From Pseudomonas sp. PDM16 (GTDB lineage: Bacteria; Pseudomonadota; Gammaproteobacteria; Pseudomonadales; Pseudomonadaceae), in assembly GCF_014851865.1 (NCBI RefSeq), contig NZ_JACVAM010000001.1, forward strand, positions 186,001 to 250,000: DNA of 64,000 bases. Direction: 5' to 3'. Both the position numbers and the translations under genes were made by a program. The notes under the pieces were generated by a model that worked only from the letters and a program-made list of their open reading frames with translations, ran no database searches and had not been told where the DNA came from. Positions 55,701-64,000 of the stretch are shown here, one piece after another; positions within the stretch are counted from its first letter, which is position 1; every line of letters begins with the position of its first letter.

Positions 55701-58700
55701 GTTCTTCCGGCAGAGTCTCTTCCGGCTGCTCACCGGACGTCTCTATGGTCAGCTCGGGCAGGTCGTCCATCTGCGGCGCGACGAAGTCCACCTCTGTCAG
55801 CTCACCCAGATCGATTTCCGCTGACGCCCCCTGATCCTGCTGGACAGGCTCGGTCGGGTGCAGATCAACTGTCGGCTGCTCTTCCAGCGCCTCGGCGCCG
55901 AGTGCAGGCAGTGATTCGTCCAGGTGCCACTCATCCGCGCTCAGCGATGGCAGCTCTTCGGGAAGAGACTCTTCCGGCTGTTCAGCGGCGGCTTCGATAT
56001 TCAGCTCAGGCAGTTCGTCCAGCTGGGGCGCGACGAAATCCACCTCGGCCAGTTCGCCCAGATCGATTTCCGCCGAAGGCTGCTCATCCTCGGCTGCCGG
56101 CTCGAATGGAGCCAACAGCTCGGGCTCGCTATCGATACTGATCTGCTGGCTTTCGCTGCTGGCCGAGACACTCGGCGCGGCTATCGTGCCGCCTTGGCGA
56201 AAGGAGCGGATCGCGTCGATCAACGCTGTGGAGTCCAGCAGGGGCTGCCCCCGCTGCAATTGCTCGAGCACGACGGCCAGGCGGTCATGGCTCTGCTGCA
56301 GCAAGCCAGCCAGAGCCGGGGAATAGCTGAAGCGGCGATCGACCAGGCCTTCATACAGGGATTCCAGCTCATGAGCCAGATCACCGATGGCACGGATCTC
56401 CGCCATGCGCGCGCCACCCTTGAGGGTATGCAGGTCGCGCTGCAGGGAGGACAGCGCCAGCGTGTTATCTGGATCGCCTAGCCAACGGTCGAGCGCCTGA
56501 CCGGCACTGTCCAGGATGTCGACGGCCTCCTCCAGGAAGATCTCCACCATCTCGGCGTCAAGGTTCTCCGGCATGCTTGCCGGCACAGCCGGCTCTGGCG
56601 CGGCAAACGCGATAGGCTCGGGCTCAGGTGCCAGTATTGGTTCGGGCTCCAACTCCGACTGCGGCTCGAACTGGGGCTCGGCTGACAGCTCGTCCAGTTC
56701 GATCACTTCCAGGCCGGCATCGCTATTGGCGTCCAATAGTGCGAGGGTGGCCGGATCCAGCGCCTGGTCGAGCAGATTGCGCAAGGCGGCAACACGCTCA
56801 GGCTGCGGACTGACCTCCAGAGCGGCAGCCACCTGATCCATCATGCCGATCAGCGCCTCATGGGCTGCCTCAGCTTCGGCGAAGAAGTGCTCGCTGACCG
56901 CCAGGCGGCCGTCGAGAGCAGCCTGGTAGAGCGCCAGCAGGGCTTGGCACAACTCGTCGATCTGCGGCAGCTCCGCCATTTCGGCACCGCGGCCAAGGGT
57001 GGTGAGCTCATCCAGTAGCGCAGACAGCTCCTGCTGCTCACTGGGATGTTCACGCCATTTGCGTAGCAGATCCTCCGCGTCCAGCAGGATATCCATGCCC
57101 TCGGCGAGGAAGATGGAGATCAGCTGCGGATCGCGCTGATCCGACTCATCCAGACGAGCGCTTTCGGCACTCTCGAGGCGAGACTGATGCAGCTTCTGCA
57201 CGCGTTCGAGGAATTCGGCGGCTCCTGGAATCGGCGCCAGCGGCTGACTCTCCAGCTGCTCCAGGCCGGCACGGAACAGATGCTCGGCATCGCGCAACAG
57301 CTCAGCCTCGCCCAGATCCATATCGATCAGATTGGTCTTGAACTCCTTGACCAGTTTTTCCAGCGGAGTGGCAATCTCGGCGATCGGCAGAATACCGGCC
57401 ATGTGCGCACTGCCCTTGAGGGTATGCAGGGCGCGTTGCAGGTTGTCGGTGACCGGCTGCGGCAATACCTGGGCGCAATCCGCTAGGAAGCCAACCAGGG
57501 TATCCAGGTGGGTCTCGGCCTCATTGCGGAAAATTTCCAGCAACAGCGGATCGAGAGCCTCTTCATTGTTCGACACAACGGAGGCGGCGACCTCCGGTAC
57601 GGCTTCCTCTGTCTCTACCTCGATCGGCAGTTCGGCGACAGGTTCTTCCAGCGGCTCACCCGCGGCTTCGATCGCGACCGGCGTACTGACAAAGCCAGGC
57701 ACTTGGCCTCGGGCCAATGCGTGGGCGGTAGCGGCCAAGCGGTCGACATCATCCCGCTGACGCTGCGCCTTGGCGGCGAACTCGTCGACCAGTGACGGCA
57801 TCAGCTCCACTACGTCGACGATCACCTGCTGCACCGGCTCGTCGGGCTGAATGCTGCGATCCAGTACACGGTTGAGCATGTTCTCGATGGACCAGCCCAG
57901 CTCGCCGATGATCAGCGCGCGGACCATGCGACCACTACCCTTGAGGGTGTGGAAAGCGCGCCGCACTTCGGTCAGCGCCTCCTTGTTGTCAGTGTCGGCA
58001 CGCCACTGCGGGAGGTACTCGTTGATGGTCTCGAGAACCTCGCCGACCTCTTCGATGAAGACTTCCAGCAGCTCTTCGTCCACCGGTTCTTCGTCGGCGG
58101 GCGGGGGCAACAGGCTAGGCGGCACGTCCTGGGCCGGCGGGTTGATCGCCTGCACCGGAGCGGCCATCACTTCGGCCATGGTCATCGGCTTTTCGGCTGC
58201 CGGCTGAGGCAGCTCGGGCGCCACTGGCGCGCTCGGCAGCTCGACCTCCGGTAGCTCCAGATCGGCGATCTCCAGCTCGTCCCACTGTGTCGGCGTGCTG
58301 TCGAGACTCAACTCCTCACCATCGAGCGACAGTTCCGGCAGGCTCTCACCTAGCGCCGGTAGTTCATCGGCAGCCGGCAACGCACCAGTTTCCGCAGTGA
58401 AACTACTCTCGAACGTGAACACTTCCGGCTCGGCGGACATCTCGAGCGGAGCATCCAGGCTCAGATCGATACCTGAGGACTCGTCTGCTGCTGCCTCGCC
58501 CAGGCTCCAATTGTCGTCGGATACCAGCAGCTCGCCGGCATCTTCGGCCAGAAGCTCGAAATCGGCGCTCAGTTCCTCACTTGGCTCGTCGAGAGACAAC
58601 GCCGGCAGTTCTTCCAACTCCAGCGCCTCTTCCATCAGGGGCTCCTGGAAGGAGATCTCTTCAGCGGCCAGAACCTCGATCTCCTGCAGCGGGTCGGCTA

Positions 58701-60453
58701 GCGGGGCAGGCATCTCCTCGCGCGGCTCGATGCGGTCGAGGATCGACGGTCGCTCCTTGAGCGGGTAACCCAGGCTCTCCAGGCTCTCTTCGGCAACATC
58801 GAGAATCAGGTCGCCCTGGCTGGCATGATCCTCGGCCAGTCGCTCCAGGTAGTACTCGACACTGGTGATGGCATCGGCCAGCGTGTCCAGGTTCTGCCAG
58901 TTGGGTACGGCCTTGCGTACCAACAGCTGCTCCTGGATGTAGCGTGTGCAGGCCTGCAGCAGGCTGGCGGCACGAGTCAGAGGGATCATGGCCAGGCCAC
59001 CACGGACCTGCGTCAGCAACTCCGGCACGCGGGCCAGATGTTCGTGGTTCCACTGCGAGGCGATGAACTCGATGATCGCGTCCTTGGCCTGCTCCAGACC
59101 GGTACGCGCCTCTTTAATGACAAGCTGATGAATCTGCGCCACGTCGGTGGTAGGCAGGTGACTCTGCTCGTTCTGTGCATCGTCGCCAGGGCCGACCATA
59201 CCGGCCAGCGTGGCCTCGACATAGAGCAGCGCCCCGGCTACATCCATCAGCACCGCATCATTCGGCTCACGCTGGCCGAGGGACAAGGCGTGAACCACGT
59301 CTAGCTGATCGAGGATGACCTTGCGCGGCTGACCGAAACCGAGCACGGCCAGGGTATCCGCGATCTGTTTAAGCGGAGCCAGTAGGCCGTCGAGCTCGGT
59401 GATCTGCTTGCGATCACTGCGCACGAACAGGTCGAGGCTGTCCTTGACCCTGACCAGCTCCTCGCACAGAGCTCCGACCACCGAACGCATGGCGTCGCGG
59501 TCCGGACCAGCCAGGCGGGCGCGTTCCTCATCAACCACGCCGCTATCGGGTAGCGCCTCGTCCAGACGATACTGGTCCTTCAGGGCGCGCAAGCGCGGCG
59601 ACTGGGCCGAGGCCTTGGCGACATAGAAGAGCAGGTTCTTGGTTAGCTCATCCGGAGCGCCCTGATTGATACCATCCGCACCCTGGTCGACCAGGCGTTT
59701 GAGCTCCTTGTCCACCTGACGCAGCAGGGTACGTACGGAGGTGCTGTTCGCCACGCTGCCATTGGCCAGCCCCTCGACCATGCCAGAAGCGATCTGCCAC
59801 AGCGGGCCGAGCGGCGCCTCCTTGCACAGGGTCTCCAGGCGTGCGAACACGCGGGCCATGTAGCCCAGGTTGGTCGCCAGGTCCTGGTTGCGGATCACCC
59901 CGACCAGAGCCATCTGCAGCATCTGCCGTAGCTTGCGCAGGAGCACTGGCAGCTCGGCGGTCCGCAGTTTTTCAAGGGAGTCGAGGGACAGGGCAGGTAG
60001 GCGGCCAGACAGATCGGGAGAGAACAGGCTGGTTTCCGACAGCAGGTTCTCGCCGCGCGCGGCGCGCAGATCGTTGAGCAGCGGCAGCACGACCATCGGC
60101 AGGTCGCGGCGAGCGCTCTGGATACGATCGAGGTAGGCCGGCAGCTGCAGAATGGCCTGCATCAACACTTCCAGAGCTTCGTTCTGGTTGCCTACGCGAC
60201 CATCCAGGAGCGCCTGAGCCAGCTGCTCCATCTCCTCGGCCAGCAGGGCAGCGCCATAGAACTCCACCATCTGCAGAGTGCCATGGACCTGGTGTACGTA
60301 GGTCTGGCAGAAACGCATTCGCGTGGCGTCCTGCGGGTTCTCGACGAACGCCTCCAGGGCCTGACGCGCCTGCTTCAGGGTTTCCGCGATCTCGCCCTTG
60401 ACCCACTCCAGGGCGACATAGTCGTGCCGATCACCCATACCGACTCCACTCAT
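52729..60453 (-). CDS. chpA: Hybrid chemosensory histidine kinase ChpA with eight phosphotransfer domains
   Basis: Encodes 2574 residues, the biggest gene of the window. I count eight Hpt-like domains by their phosphosite motif: His54 (HQVHG), Thr481 (TQVRGG), His835 (HTLKGSGR), His1010 (HTLKGSAH), Thr1151 (TTLGRG), His1342, His1683 and His1829 (each HTLKGGAR). Then come the CheA dimerisation and ATPase region (LRNAVDHGIE, DDGGGI, GRGVGMDVV), a CheW-like domain and a receiver with phosphoacceptor in LLDIEMP. Acidic linkers join the Hpt domains. P. aeruginosa ChpA has the same eight-domain plan (six Hpt, one Ser and one Thr variant) and drives type IV pilus motility and cAMP. ATG 60438 is a possible start with better GGAG spacing. 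Confidence 0.97.
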   Translation of the reverse strand: MSGVGMGDRHDYVALEWVKGEIAETLKQARQALEAFVENPQDATRMRFCQTYVHQVHGTLQMVEFYGAALLAEEMEQLAQALLDGRVGNQNEALEVLMQAILQLPAYLDRIQSARRDLPMVVLPLLNDLRAARGENLLSETSLFSPDLSGRLPALSLDSLEKLRTAELPVLLRKLRQMLQMALVGVIRNQDLATNLGYMARVFARLETLCKEAPLGPLWQIASGMVEGLANGSVANSTSVRTLLRQVDKELKRLVDQGADGINQGAPDELTKNLLFYVAKASAQSPRLRALKDQYRLDEALPDSGVVDEERARLAGPDRDAMRSVVGALCEELVRVKDSLDLFVRSDRKQITELDGLLAPLKQIADTLAVLGFGQPRKVILDQLDVVHALSLGQREPNDAVLMDVAGALLYVEATLAGMVGPGDDAQNEQSHLPTTDVAQIHQLVIKEARTGLEQAKDAIIEFIASQWNHEHLARVPELLTQVRGGLAMIPLTRAASLLQACTRYIQEQLLVRKAVPNWQNLDTLADAITSVEYYLERLAEDHASQGDLILDVAEESLESLGYPLKERPSILDRIEPREEMPAPLADPLQEIEVLAAEEISFQEPLMEEALELEELPALSLDEPSEELSADFELLAEDAGELLVSDDNWSLGEAAADESSGIDLSLDAPLEMSAEPEVFTFESSFTAETGALPAADELPALGESLPELSLDGEELSLDSTPTQWDELEIADLELPEVELPSAPVAPELPQPAAEKPMTMAEVMAAPVQAINPPAQDVPPSLLPPPADEEPVDEELLEVFIEEVGEVLETINEYLPQWRADTDNKEALTEVRRAFHTLKGSGRMVRALIIGELGWSIENMLNRVLDRSIQPDEPVQQVIVDVVELMPSLVDEFAAKAQRQRDDVDRLAATAHALARGQVPGFVSTPVAIEAAGEPLEEPVAELPIEVETEEAVPEVAASVVSNNEEALDPLLLEIFRNEAETHLDTLVGFLADCAQVLPQPVTDNLQRALHTLKGSAHMAGILPIAEIATPLEKLVKEFKTNLIDMDLGEAELLRDAEHLFRAGLEQLESQPLAPIPGAAEFLERVQKLHQSRLESAESARLDESDQRDPQLISIFLAEGMDILLDAEDLLRKWREHPSEQQELSALLDELTTLGRGAEMAELPQIDELCQALLALYQAALDGRLAVSEHFFAEAEAAHEALIGMMDQVAAALEVSPQPERVAALRNLLDQALDPATLALLDANSDAGLEVIELDELSAEPQFEPQSELEPEPILAPEPEPIAFAAPEPAVPASMPENLDAEMVEIFLEEAVDILDSAGQALDRWLGDPDNTLALSSLQRDLHTLKGGARMAEIRAIGDLAHELESLYEGLVDRRFSYSPALAGLLQQSHDRLAVVLEQLQRGQPLLDSTALIDAIRSFRQGGTIAAPSVSASSESQQISIDSEPELLAPFEPAAEDEQPSAEIDLGELAEVDFVAPQLDELPELNIEAAAEQPEESLPEELPSLSADEWHLDESLPALGAEALEEQPTVDLHPTEPVQQDQGASAEIDLGELTEVDFVAPQMDDLPELTIETSGEQPEETLPEELPALSSDEWHLDESLPALGAEALEPVNATPAPLDAPEPEPVAPVVSAQSIPVVDRDPELVEIFLEEGFDIMDSASAALQRWMTDVANTLEVESLQRDLHTLKGGARMAEIREIGDLAHELEFLYEGVGDGRLKANGDLFGVLQACHDRLSEMLEAVRSNSTIPDGLALIETIKRFRADPEAQLSVPTSVHLQPVVEEDAGAEADILDIFLEEGDDLLEAMEAAIGRWEADRENGAAIDELLRILHTLKGGARLAGQKRLGDLSHDLEQHLTEAQQQGSPWPESLFLDVQSGFEGLQQELDQLRKRLDDSQVSDVQTEPEIESPSVEAAPAQVTLSTPIVAASAQPQQDHQLKVLPFVERAAEAAARAAAQRAPQELVKVPAELLEGLVNLAGETSIFRGRVEQQVSDFGFTLGEMEATIERVRDQLRRLDIETQAQILSRYQAEAERAGYEDFDPLEMDRHSQLQQLSRALFESASDLLDLKETLATRNRDAETLLLQQARVNTELQEGLMRTRMVPFDRLVPRLRRIVRQVAGELGKQVEFHVGNAEGEMDRTVLERIVAPLEHMLRNAVDHGIEPGDKRRAAGKSEVGNIRLTLGREGGDILLTLADDGGGIRLDAVKRKALERGLMTDDSDLSDHEILQFILEAGFSTAEKVTQISGRGVGMDVVHSEVKQLGGSMSIESTVGEGTRFLIRLPFTVSVNRALMVTSGEDFYAIPLNTIEGIVRVSPYELEAYYGPDAPRFEYAGQAYELKYLGDLLNNGQQPKLVGQSLPLPVILVRSSEHAVAVQVDGLAGSREIVVKSLGPQFAGVHGISGATILGDGRVVVILDLLANIRVRHAHLLGQVQAPRLVNQEALSTESDATRPTLVMVVDDSVTVRKVTSRLLERNGMNVLTAKDGVDAIAQLQEHKPDIMLLDIEMPRMDGFEVATLVRHDERLKDLPIIMITSRTGEKHRDRAMAIGVNEYLGKPYQESDLLENILKLVKDKANG
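55625..56085 (-). repeat. Tandem 84-residue acidic linker duplication in chpA
   Basis: Two adjacent copies encode nearly the same linker: EIDLGELAEVDFVAPQLDEL and EIDLGELTEVDFVAPQMDDL, each continuing to DEWHLDESLPALGAEALE. The DNA offset between equal points is 252 bases (84 codons). Codon-level differences are spread through both copies, so the duplication is not recent enough to be identical. Confidence 0.85.
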
Positions 60454-60462
60454 ATTCTTGTC

Positions 60463-61344
60463 TTAGCCCTTGCGGGTGAACGCCAGAACCCGCTCGTCAG
60501 CCACCGGTTCCAGATCCGGGTGCTGCCAGCCGATCACCTCTCCCACCCCGACCACCAGCAGGCCCCCAGGAGCCAGGCGTTCGGCCAGGCGATTGAGGAT
60601 TTCCCGGCGGCGCCAGCGGCGGAAGTAGATCAGCAGGTTCTGGCAAAAAATGACATCCATGCCGGATTGAGGCGCCTTGGCCAGCTCCAGCACATTTAAT
60701 CTGGCAGCGCAGACACGCGCTGCCAGATCCGGCACTACCTTGTAACGACCATCCGCCTGGGCGAGGAAGTAACGCTCGCACAGGTCGCTGTCCATCTGTT
60801 CCAGCTTGCGGGCACCGTAGACAGCCTCGCGAGCCTTACCCAACGCGCTCAGGCTGATATCGGTGCCCGTCACTCCGAACTGCCGTTCGCTCCCCAACTC
60901 GCGCAGCAGACTATCGACGCAGATTGCCATCGAGTAAGGCTCCTCACCGCTGGAGCAACCTACGCTCCAGAGTGCCAGAGGCTGCGATGTCTCATCCGTG
61001 ACTAGGTGCGCGCGCAGGTAACTTTCGAGCACATCAAAGGACGGCCGATGCCGAAAGAAGCGGGTTTCCTGCACGGTGAGGCGGTCCAGCAGGGTCGACC
61101 ACTCGACGGCACCTCGCGGCCCGTCGGTAACCTGGCGGTAATAGCTGGCGTAATCGTCGACACCCAGTTCCCGCATGCGCGCAGTCAGGTTGGTCTGCAG
61201 AAAAGCCCGGCGCTGTTCGTTTATCACCACGCCAGTGCGCTCTTCCAGCAGTGCCTGCCAGTCGCGGAACTCTCCCTGTGTCATGTCGGCCATGGGTTTC
61301 AGAGCCCAGACGCCGCTTGGCTGCATGCCTTGCCCCTCGCTCAT
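60463..61344 (-). CDS. pilK: CheR-type methyltransferase PilK
   Basis: Encodes 293 residues. The CheR N-terminal helical domain (MTQGEFRDWQALLEERTGVVINEQ) is followed by the SAM-binding core with WSVGCSSGEEPYSMAI and GTDISLSALGKAREAVY, and DVIFCQNLLIYF. It adds methyl groups to PilJ glutamates, using SAM. ATG 61326, which has GAGG upstream, may be the true start instead of ATG 61344. It lies between pilJ and chpA, as in P. aeruginosa. Confidence 0.95.
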   Translation of the reverse strand: MSEGQGMQPSGVWALKPMADMTQGEFRDWQALLEERTGVVINEQRRAFLQTNLTARMRELGVDDYASYYRQVTDGPRGAVEWSTLLDRLTVQETRFFRHRPSFDVLESYLRAHLVTDETSQPLALWSVGCSSGEEPYSMAICVDSLLRELGSERQFGVTGTDISLSALGKAREAVYGARKLEQMDSDLCERYFLAQADGRYKVVPDLAARVCAARLNVLELAKAPQSGMDVIFCQNLLIYFRRWRRREILNRLAERLAPGGLLVVGVGEVIGWQHPDLEPVADERVLAFTRKG

Positions 61345-61394
61345 GGCCGAATACGCCGGGCGGCGACCCTCTCAGGCCGCCGCCCTGCCCCTGA

Positions 61395-63437
61395 TCAGGC
61401 CTGGCCTTCCGGCAGGGTAAAGCCGGATACCGAACGTCGCATCTCACTGGCCATCTTGGCCAGGTTACCAATGCTCTTGGCGGTAGCGGTGGTACCTGCG
61501 GAGGTCTGCGAGGTGATCTCCTGAATCACGTTCATGGTGTTGGAGATGTGGCCAGCAGACGAAGCCTGCTGACGGGCGGCGTTGGAGATGTTCTGGATCA
61601 AGGCCGCGAGGGTCTTGGATACCTTCTCGATCTCTTCCAGGGCCACACCGGCGTCCTGCGCCAGGCGGGCACCGCGTACCACTTCGGAAGTGGTCTGCTC
61701 CATGGAGATAACCGCTTCGTTTGTGTCGGTCTGAATCGTCTTAACCAGCGCCTCGATCTGCTTGGTTGCCGCGGAGGAACGTTCTGCGAGGCGTTGTACC
61801 TCGTCCGCTACCACGGCGAAGCCTCGACCGGCGTCACCGGCCATGGAGGCCTGGATCGCGGCGTTCAGTGCGAGGATGTTGGTCTGGTCGGCAATGTCGT
61901 TAATCAGGCTAACGATGTCACCGATCTCCTGGGACGACTCACCGAGGCGTTTGATCCGCTTCGAGGTGTCCTGGATCTGCTCACGGATGTTATCCATGCC
62001 GGTGATGGTGTTGTGCACCACCTCGTTACCCTTGTTGGCAATGGCTACGGAACGTTCCGCTACCGCGGACGATTCCGCGGCGTTCGCCGATACCTGGTCA
62101 ATCGACACGGCCATTTCGTTGATCGCCGCGGATGCGCCGGCGATCTCCTGGGCCTGGTGTTCGGACGCTTCGGCCAGATGCATTGCCGTGGCCTGGGTTT
62201 CCTGGGCAGCGGCGGCCACCTGCACGGCGGTCAGGTTGATCGTCGCTACCAAGTCACGCAGCTGGTCAATGGAGTAGTTGATGGAGTCAGCGATCGCACC
62301 GGTGAAGTCCTCGGTTACGGTTGCGGCCACCGTCAGGTCACCGTCTGCAAGGTCGGCGATTTCGTCGAGCAGTCGCAGAATCGCAGTCTGGTTACGCTCG
62401 TTCTTCTCGGCAGTCTCGCCCAGACGGCGGTTGGTCTCGCGCACCATCACCAGACCGATGAGGATGATCGCGGCCAGCGCGATGGCACCCAGCACATAGC
62501 CGGCGATGGTATTGAAGTAACGGCCGTCTGCCAGATCCTCAAACTCGCCAGCCAGGCCGGAGGTCTTGTCCAGCAGGGTCTGCGAGCCGGTGAAGATAGT
62601 GTTGGCGGACTCACGGACCTGGAACAGTTCCGGGGAAGTCTCGAGAATCTCGTCCACCGAACCGGAAACGAACTGGAACAGTTCGGAAATCTCGGCCAGA
62701 CGCTCCAGGGCGTCTTCGTCGGTCACCGCGGAGATCTCCATGGCACTGTTGCCTTCGATCATCGCCTTGAGCACGCGACCGAACAGGCTGGCGTCACGAC
62801 CGAACATGTCGGCGGCCTGGACGGAGTCGTCGTCACCGGCCAGCACCTTGTTCACCGAACCAAGGATACGTTCGGCAAGCAGGGATTGACGCTGGGCAAC
62901 CGACACCTGGGCGGCGGGTGCGCCGCTCTGCAGCAGGATATCGACCACCTCTTCGTACTCGACCTGCAGCTGCGGAATGGTTTCGGCGAGGGTCGCCGCT
63001 ACCTGATGCAGGGACAGTACGGTCTGCTCACTCTGCAGGATTGCGTCGGCGTTCTGCCGCAGCACATCCCAGTCTTTCTGCACCTCGTCCATCTGCGGCT
63101 TCACCGACTCCGGCGCGCCCGGCAGGCCGCTGGCTTCGTTACCAGAGGTCAGGAATCCCCAGCGCTCTTCGAAGTCACGGCGTGCTTCCTTCAGCAACGG
63201 GAAGGCCTCTGCCTTACCGGTCGCCGCTTCCGTGGCGTTCTTCGCGATACGCTGGGACAGCACGCGCAGTTCACCCGCGTGGCTGATGTATTCCTTGTCG
63301 TAGTTCGACTGGGTGTTGAGGTAGGCGAAGTTGGCGAACAGCAGCACGATGGAAATGATCAGGACTATGAAGAGTCCGGCGATCAGCGTGTTACTACGCA
63401 CACCTGCCAAGAGATTGCCTGCATCGAGTTTCTTCAT
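61395..63437 (-). CDS. pilJ: Type IV pilus chemoreceptor PilJ
   Basis: Encodes 680 residues from ATG 63437. Two transmembrane segments ([22 protein letters not shown] and [18 protein letters not shown]) bound a periplasmic domain with two PilJ-type helical modules ([19 protein letters not shown] and [18 protein letters not shown]). HAMP and a signalling tip ([21 protein letters not shown]) follow. The tip sequence differs from the usual [14 protein letters not shown], a known peculiarity of PilJ. It senses surface or pilus signals and feeds ChpA. Confidence 0.97.
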   Translation of the reverse strand: MKKLDAGNLLAGVRSNTLIAGLFIVLIISIVLLFANFAYLNTQSNYDKEYISHAGELRVLSQRIAKNATEAATGKAEAFPLLKEARRDFEERWGFLTSGNEASGLPGAPESVKPQMDEVQKDWDVLRQNADAILQSEQTVLSLHQVAATLAETIPQLQVEYEEVVDILLQSGAPAAQVSVAQRQSLLAERILGSVNKVLAGDDDSVQAADMFGRDASLFGRVLKAMIEGNSAMEISAVTDEDALERLAEISELFQFVSGSVDEILETSPELFQVRESANTIFTGSQTLLDKTSGLAGEFEDLADGRYFNTIAGYVLGAIALAAIILIGLVMVRETNRRLGETAEKNERNQTAILRLLDEIADLADGDLTVAATVTEDFTGAIADSINYSIDQLRDLVATINLTAVQVAAAAQETQATAMHLAEASEHQAQEIAGASAAINEMAVSIDQVSANAAESSAVAERSVAIANKGNEVVHNTITGMDNIREQIQDTSKRIKRLGESSQEIGDIVSLINDIADQTNILALNAAIQASMAGDAGRGFAVVADEVQRLAERSSAATKQIEALVKTIQTDTNEAVISMEQTTSEVVRGARLAQDAGVALEEIEKVSKTLAALIQNISNAARQQASSAGHISNTMNVIQEITSQTSAGTTATAKSIGNLAKMASEMRRSVSGFTLPEGQA

Positions 63438-63521
63438 TATTTGGCCCCCGCCTGGACCGACCGCACAACGATTTCCATGTAACGCCAAAGGGCCGGCAAC
63501 TACCGACCCAACCGAAATTTC

Positions 63522-64000
63522 TTATACCGCTACGTCGAGAAAACCCTGGTGCTGCGCCAACGCATGCGGGCTGAACACCAGCCAAGGTCGCTCACGCTGG
63601 AAAACCCCATGAATGAAAGGCGAAATCGTCGCCTCCAACGGTGGCAGCTGCTCGGAGAAGGTATCCACCGGAAAATGCTGCATACCGAACACTTCATCGA
63701 CCGTAAGGCCGGCGAAGACTTCATTATGATCTACCACTAGCACGCGTCGCTGCTTGCGCAGAGGCGACAGCTCACTGCCGAAGAAGCCGCAAAGATCCAT
63801 GACCGGCAAGAGCCTGCCACGCACGTTGGCCACTCCCTTGACCCAGCTTTTGACGCCGGGAAGAAGGGTATGCCGAGGCTCATGCAGGACTTCGCCAACC
63901 TCTCCCATGGGCGCCACGAAATAGCGCTCACCCATGCGAAACCCGATGCCACTCCAGGTCTGTACCGCTTGCTGCTGGGATGGCAGACCTGCGGCCAGCA
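63522..64000 (-). CDS. pilI: CheW-like adaptor PilI (cut by window edge)
   Basis: The C-terminal 158 or so residues are present; the frame stays open to base 64000, so the N-terminus lies outside. The visible part has AVQTWSGIGFRMGERYFVAPMGEVGE, VKGVANVRGRLLPVMDLCGF and FAGLTVDEVFGMQHFPVD, which is the CheW fold. PilI couples PilJ to ChpA. It ends 84 bases before pilJ. An ATG at 63935 sits inside the gene and is not its start. Confidence 0.95.
   Translation of the reverse strand, partial: LAAGLPSQQQAVQTWSGIGFRMGERYFVAPMGEVGEVLHEPRHTLLPGVKSWVKGVANVRGRLLPVMDLCGFFGSELSPLRKQRRVLVVDHNEVFAGLTVDEVFGMQHFPVDTFSEQLPPLEATISPFIHGVFQRERPWLVFSPHALAQHQGFLDVAV

Overview
The window is about 65% G+C, and nearly every recognisable gene points to Pseudomonas in the broad sense (Gammaproteobacteria). 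The strongest markers are a chp/pil type IV pilus chemosensory cluster, the GacA-controlled small RNA rsmY, the autotransporter esterase EstA, an RhlE2-type helicase, LigB, and an SAH riboswitch ahead of ahcY-metF. Several blocks resemble the PA0408-PA0432 and PA0527-PA0547 regions of P. aeruginosa PAO1 as I remember them; no search was run. It looks like ordinary chromosome. I see no insertion sequence, phage, CRISPR array, tRNA or rRNA.

Layout. 1-1713: the tail of a chemoreceptor, an outer-membrane porin and a small periplasmic PstS-like protein. 1765-4897: nitronate monooxygenase divergent from a LysR regulator and an MFS carrier. 4960-7571: a cNMP/CBS/nucleotidyltransferase protein overlapping a DEDDh exonuclease. 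7674-8965: a PepSY membrane protein with a two-helix microprotein. 9118-10098: an alpha/beta hydrolase. 10156-12983: a translationally coupled operon (MOSC, 78-aa protein, class III aminotransferase, glutamine amidotransferase), divergent from a second LysR gene. 14008-14207: rsmY and its GacA box. 14298-16799: a YkgJ cysteine-cluster protein and a chemoreceptor.

16994-25189 is an iron-uptake operon on the minus strand behind a Fur box: fecI-like sigma factor, fecR-like anti-sigma factor, TonB siderophore receptor with signalling domain, PepSY protein, two-helix microprotein, MFS carrier and a membrane-anchored lipase-like hydrolase. 25323-29202 holds estA and a CptA-type phosphoethanolamine transferase.

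29319-31641 is the SAM-synthesis unit: a 24-bp perfect inverted repeat over the promoter of an ArsR/methyltransferase regulator, followed by metK. 31650-35891 carries small envelope proteins, ankyrin protein, LigB, a lipoprotein cytochrome c and a thioesterase. 36131-37717 is a PilJ-domain (nitrate-type) chemoreceptor. 37884-41911 holds the promoter, SAH riboswitch, ahcY, metF and ppnN, so two separate SAM/SAH-sensing devices lie within 9 kb. 42354-49730: rhlE2, yceI, cytochrome b561, bioA, rsmE and an alanine/glycine:cation symporter.

49740-64000 is the minus-strand chp/pil cluster (chpE, chpD, chpC, chpB, chpA, pilK, pilJ, partial pilI). It encodes the chemotaxis-like pathway that sets type IV pilus activity and, in P. 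aeruginosa, cAMP levels. Its core is an eight-phosphotransfer-domain hybrid CheA kinase of about 2574 residues.
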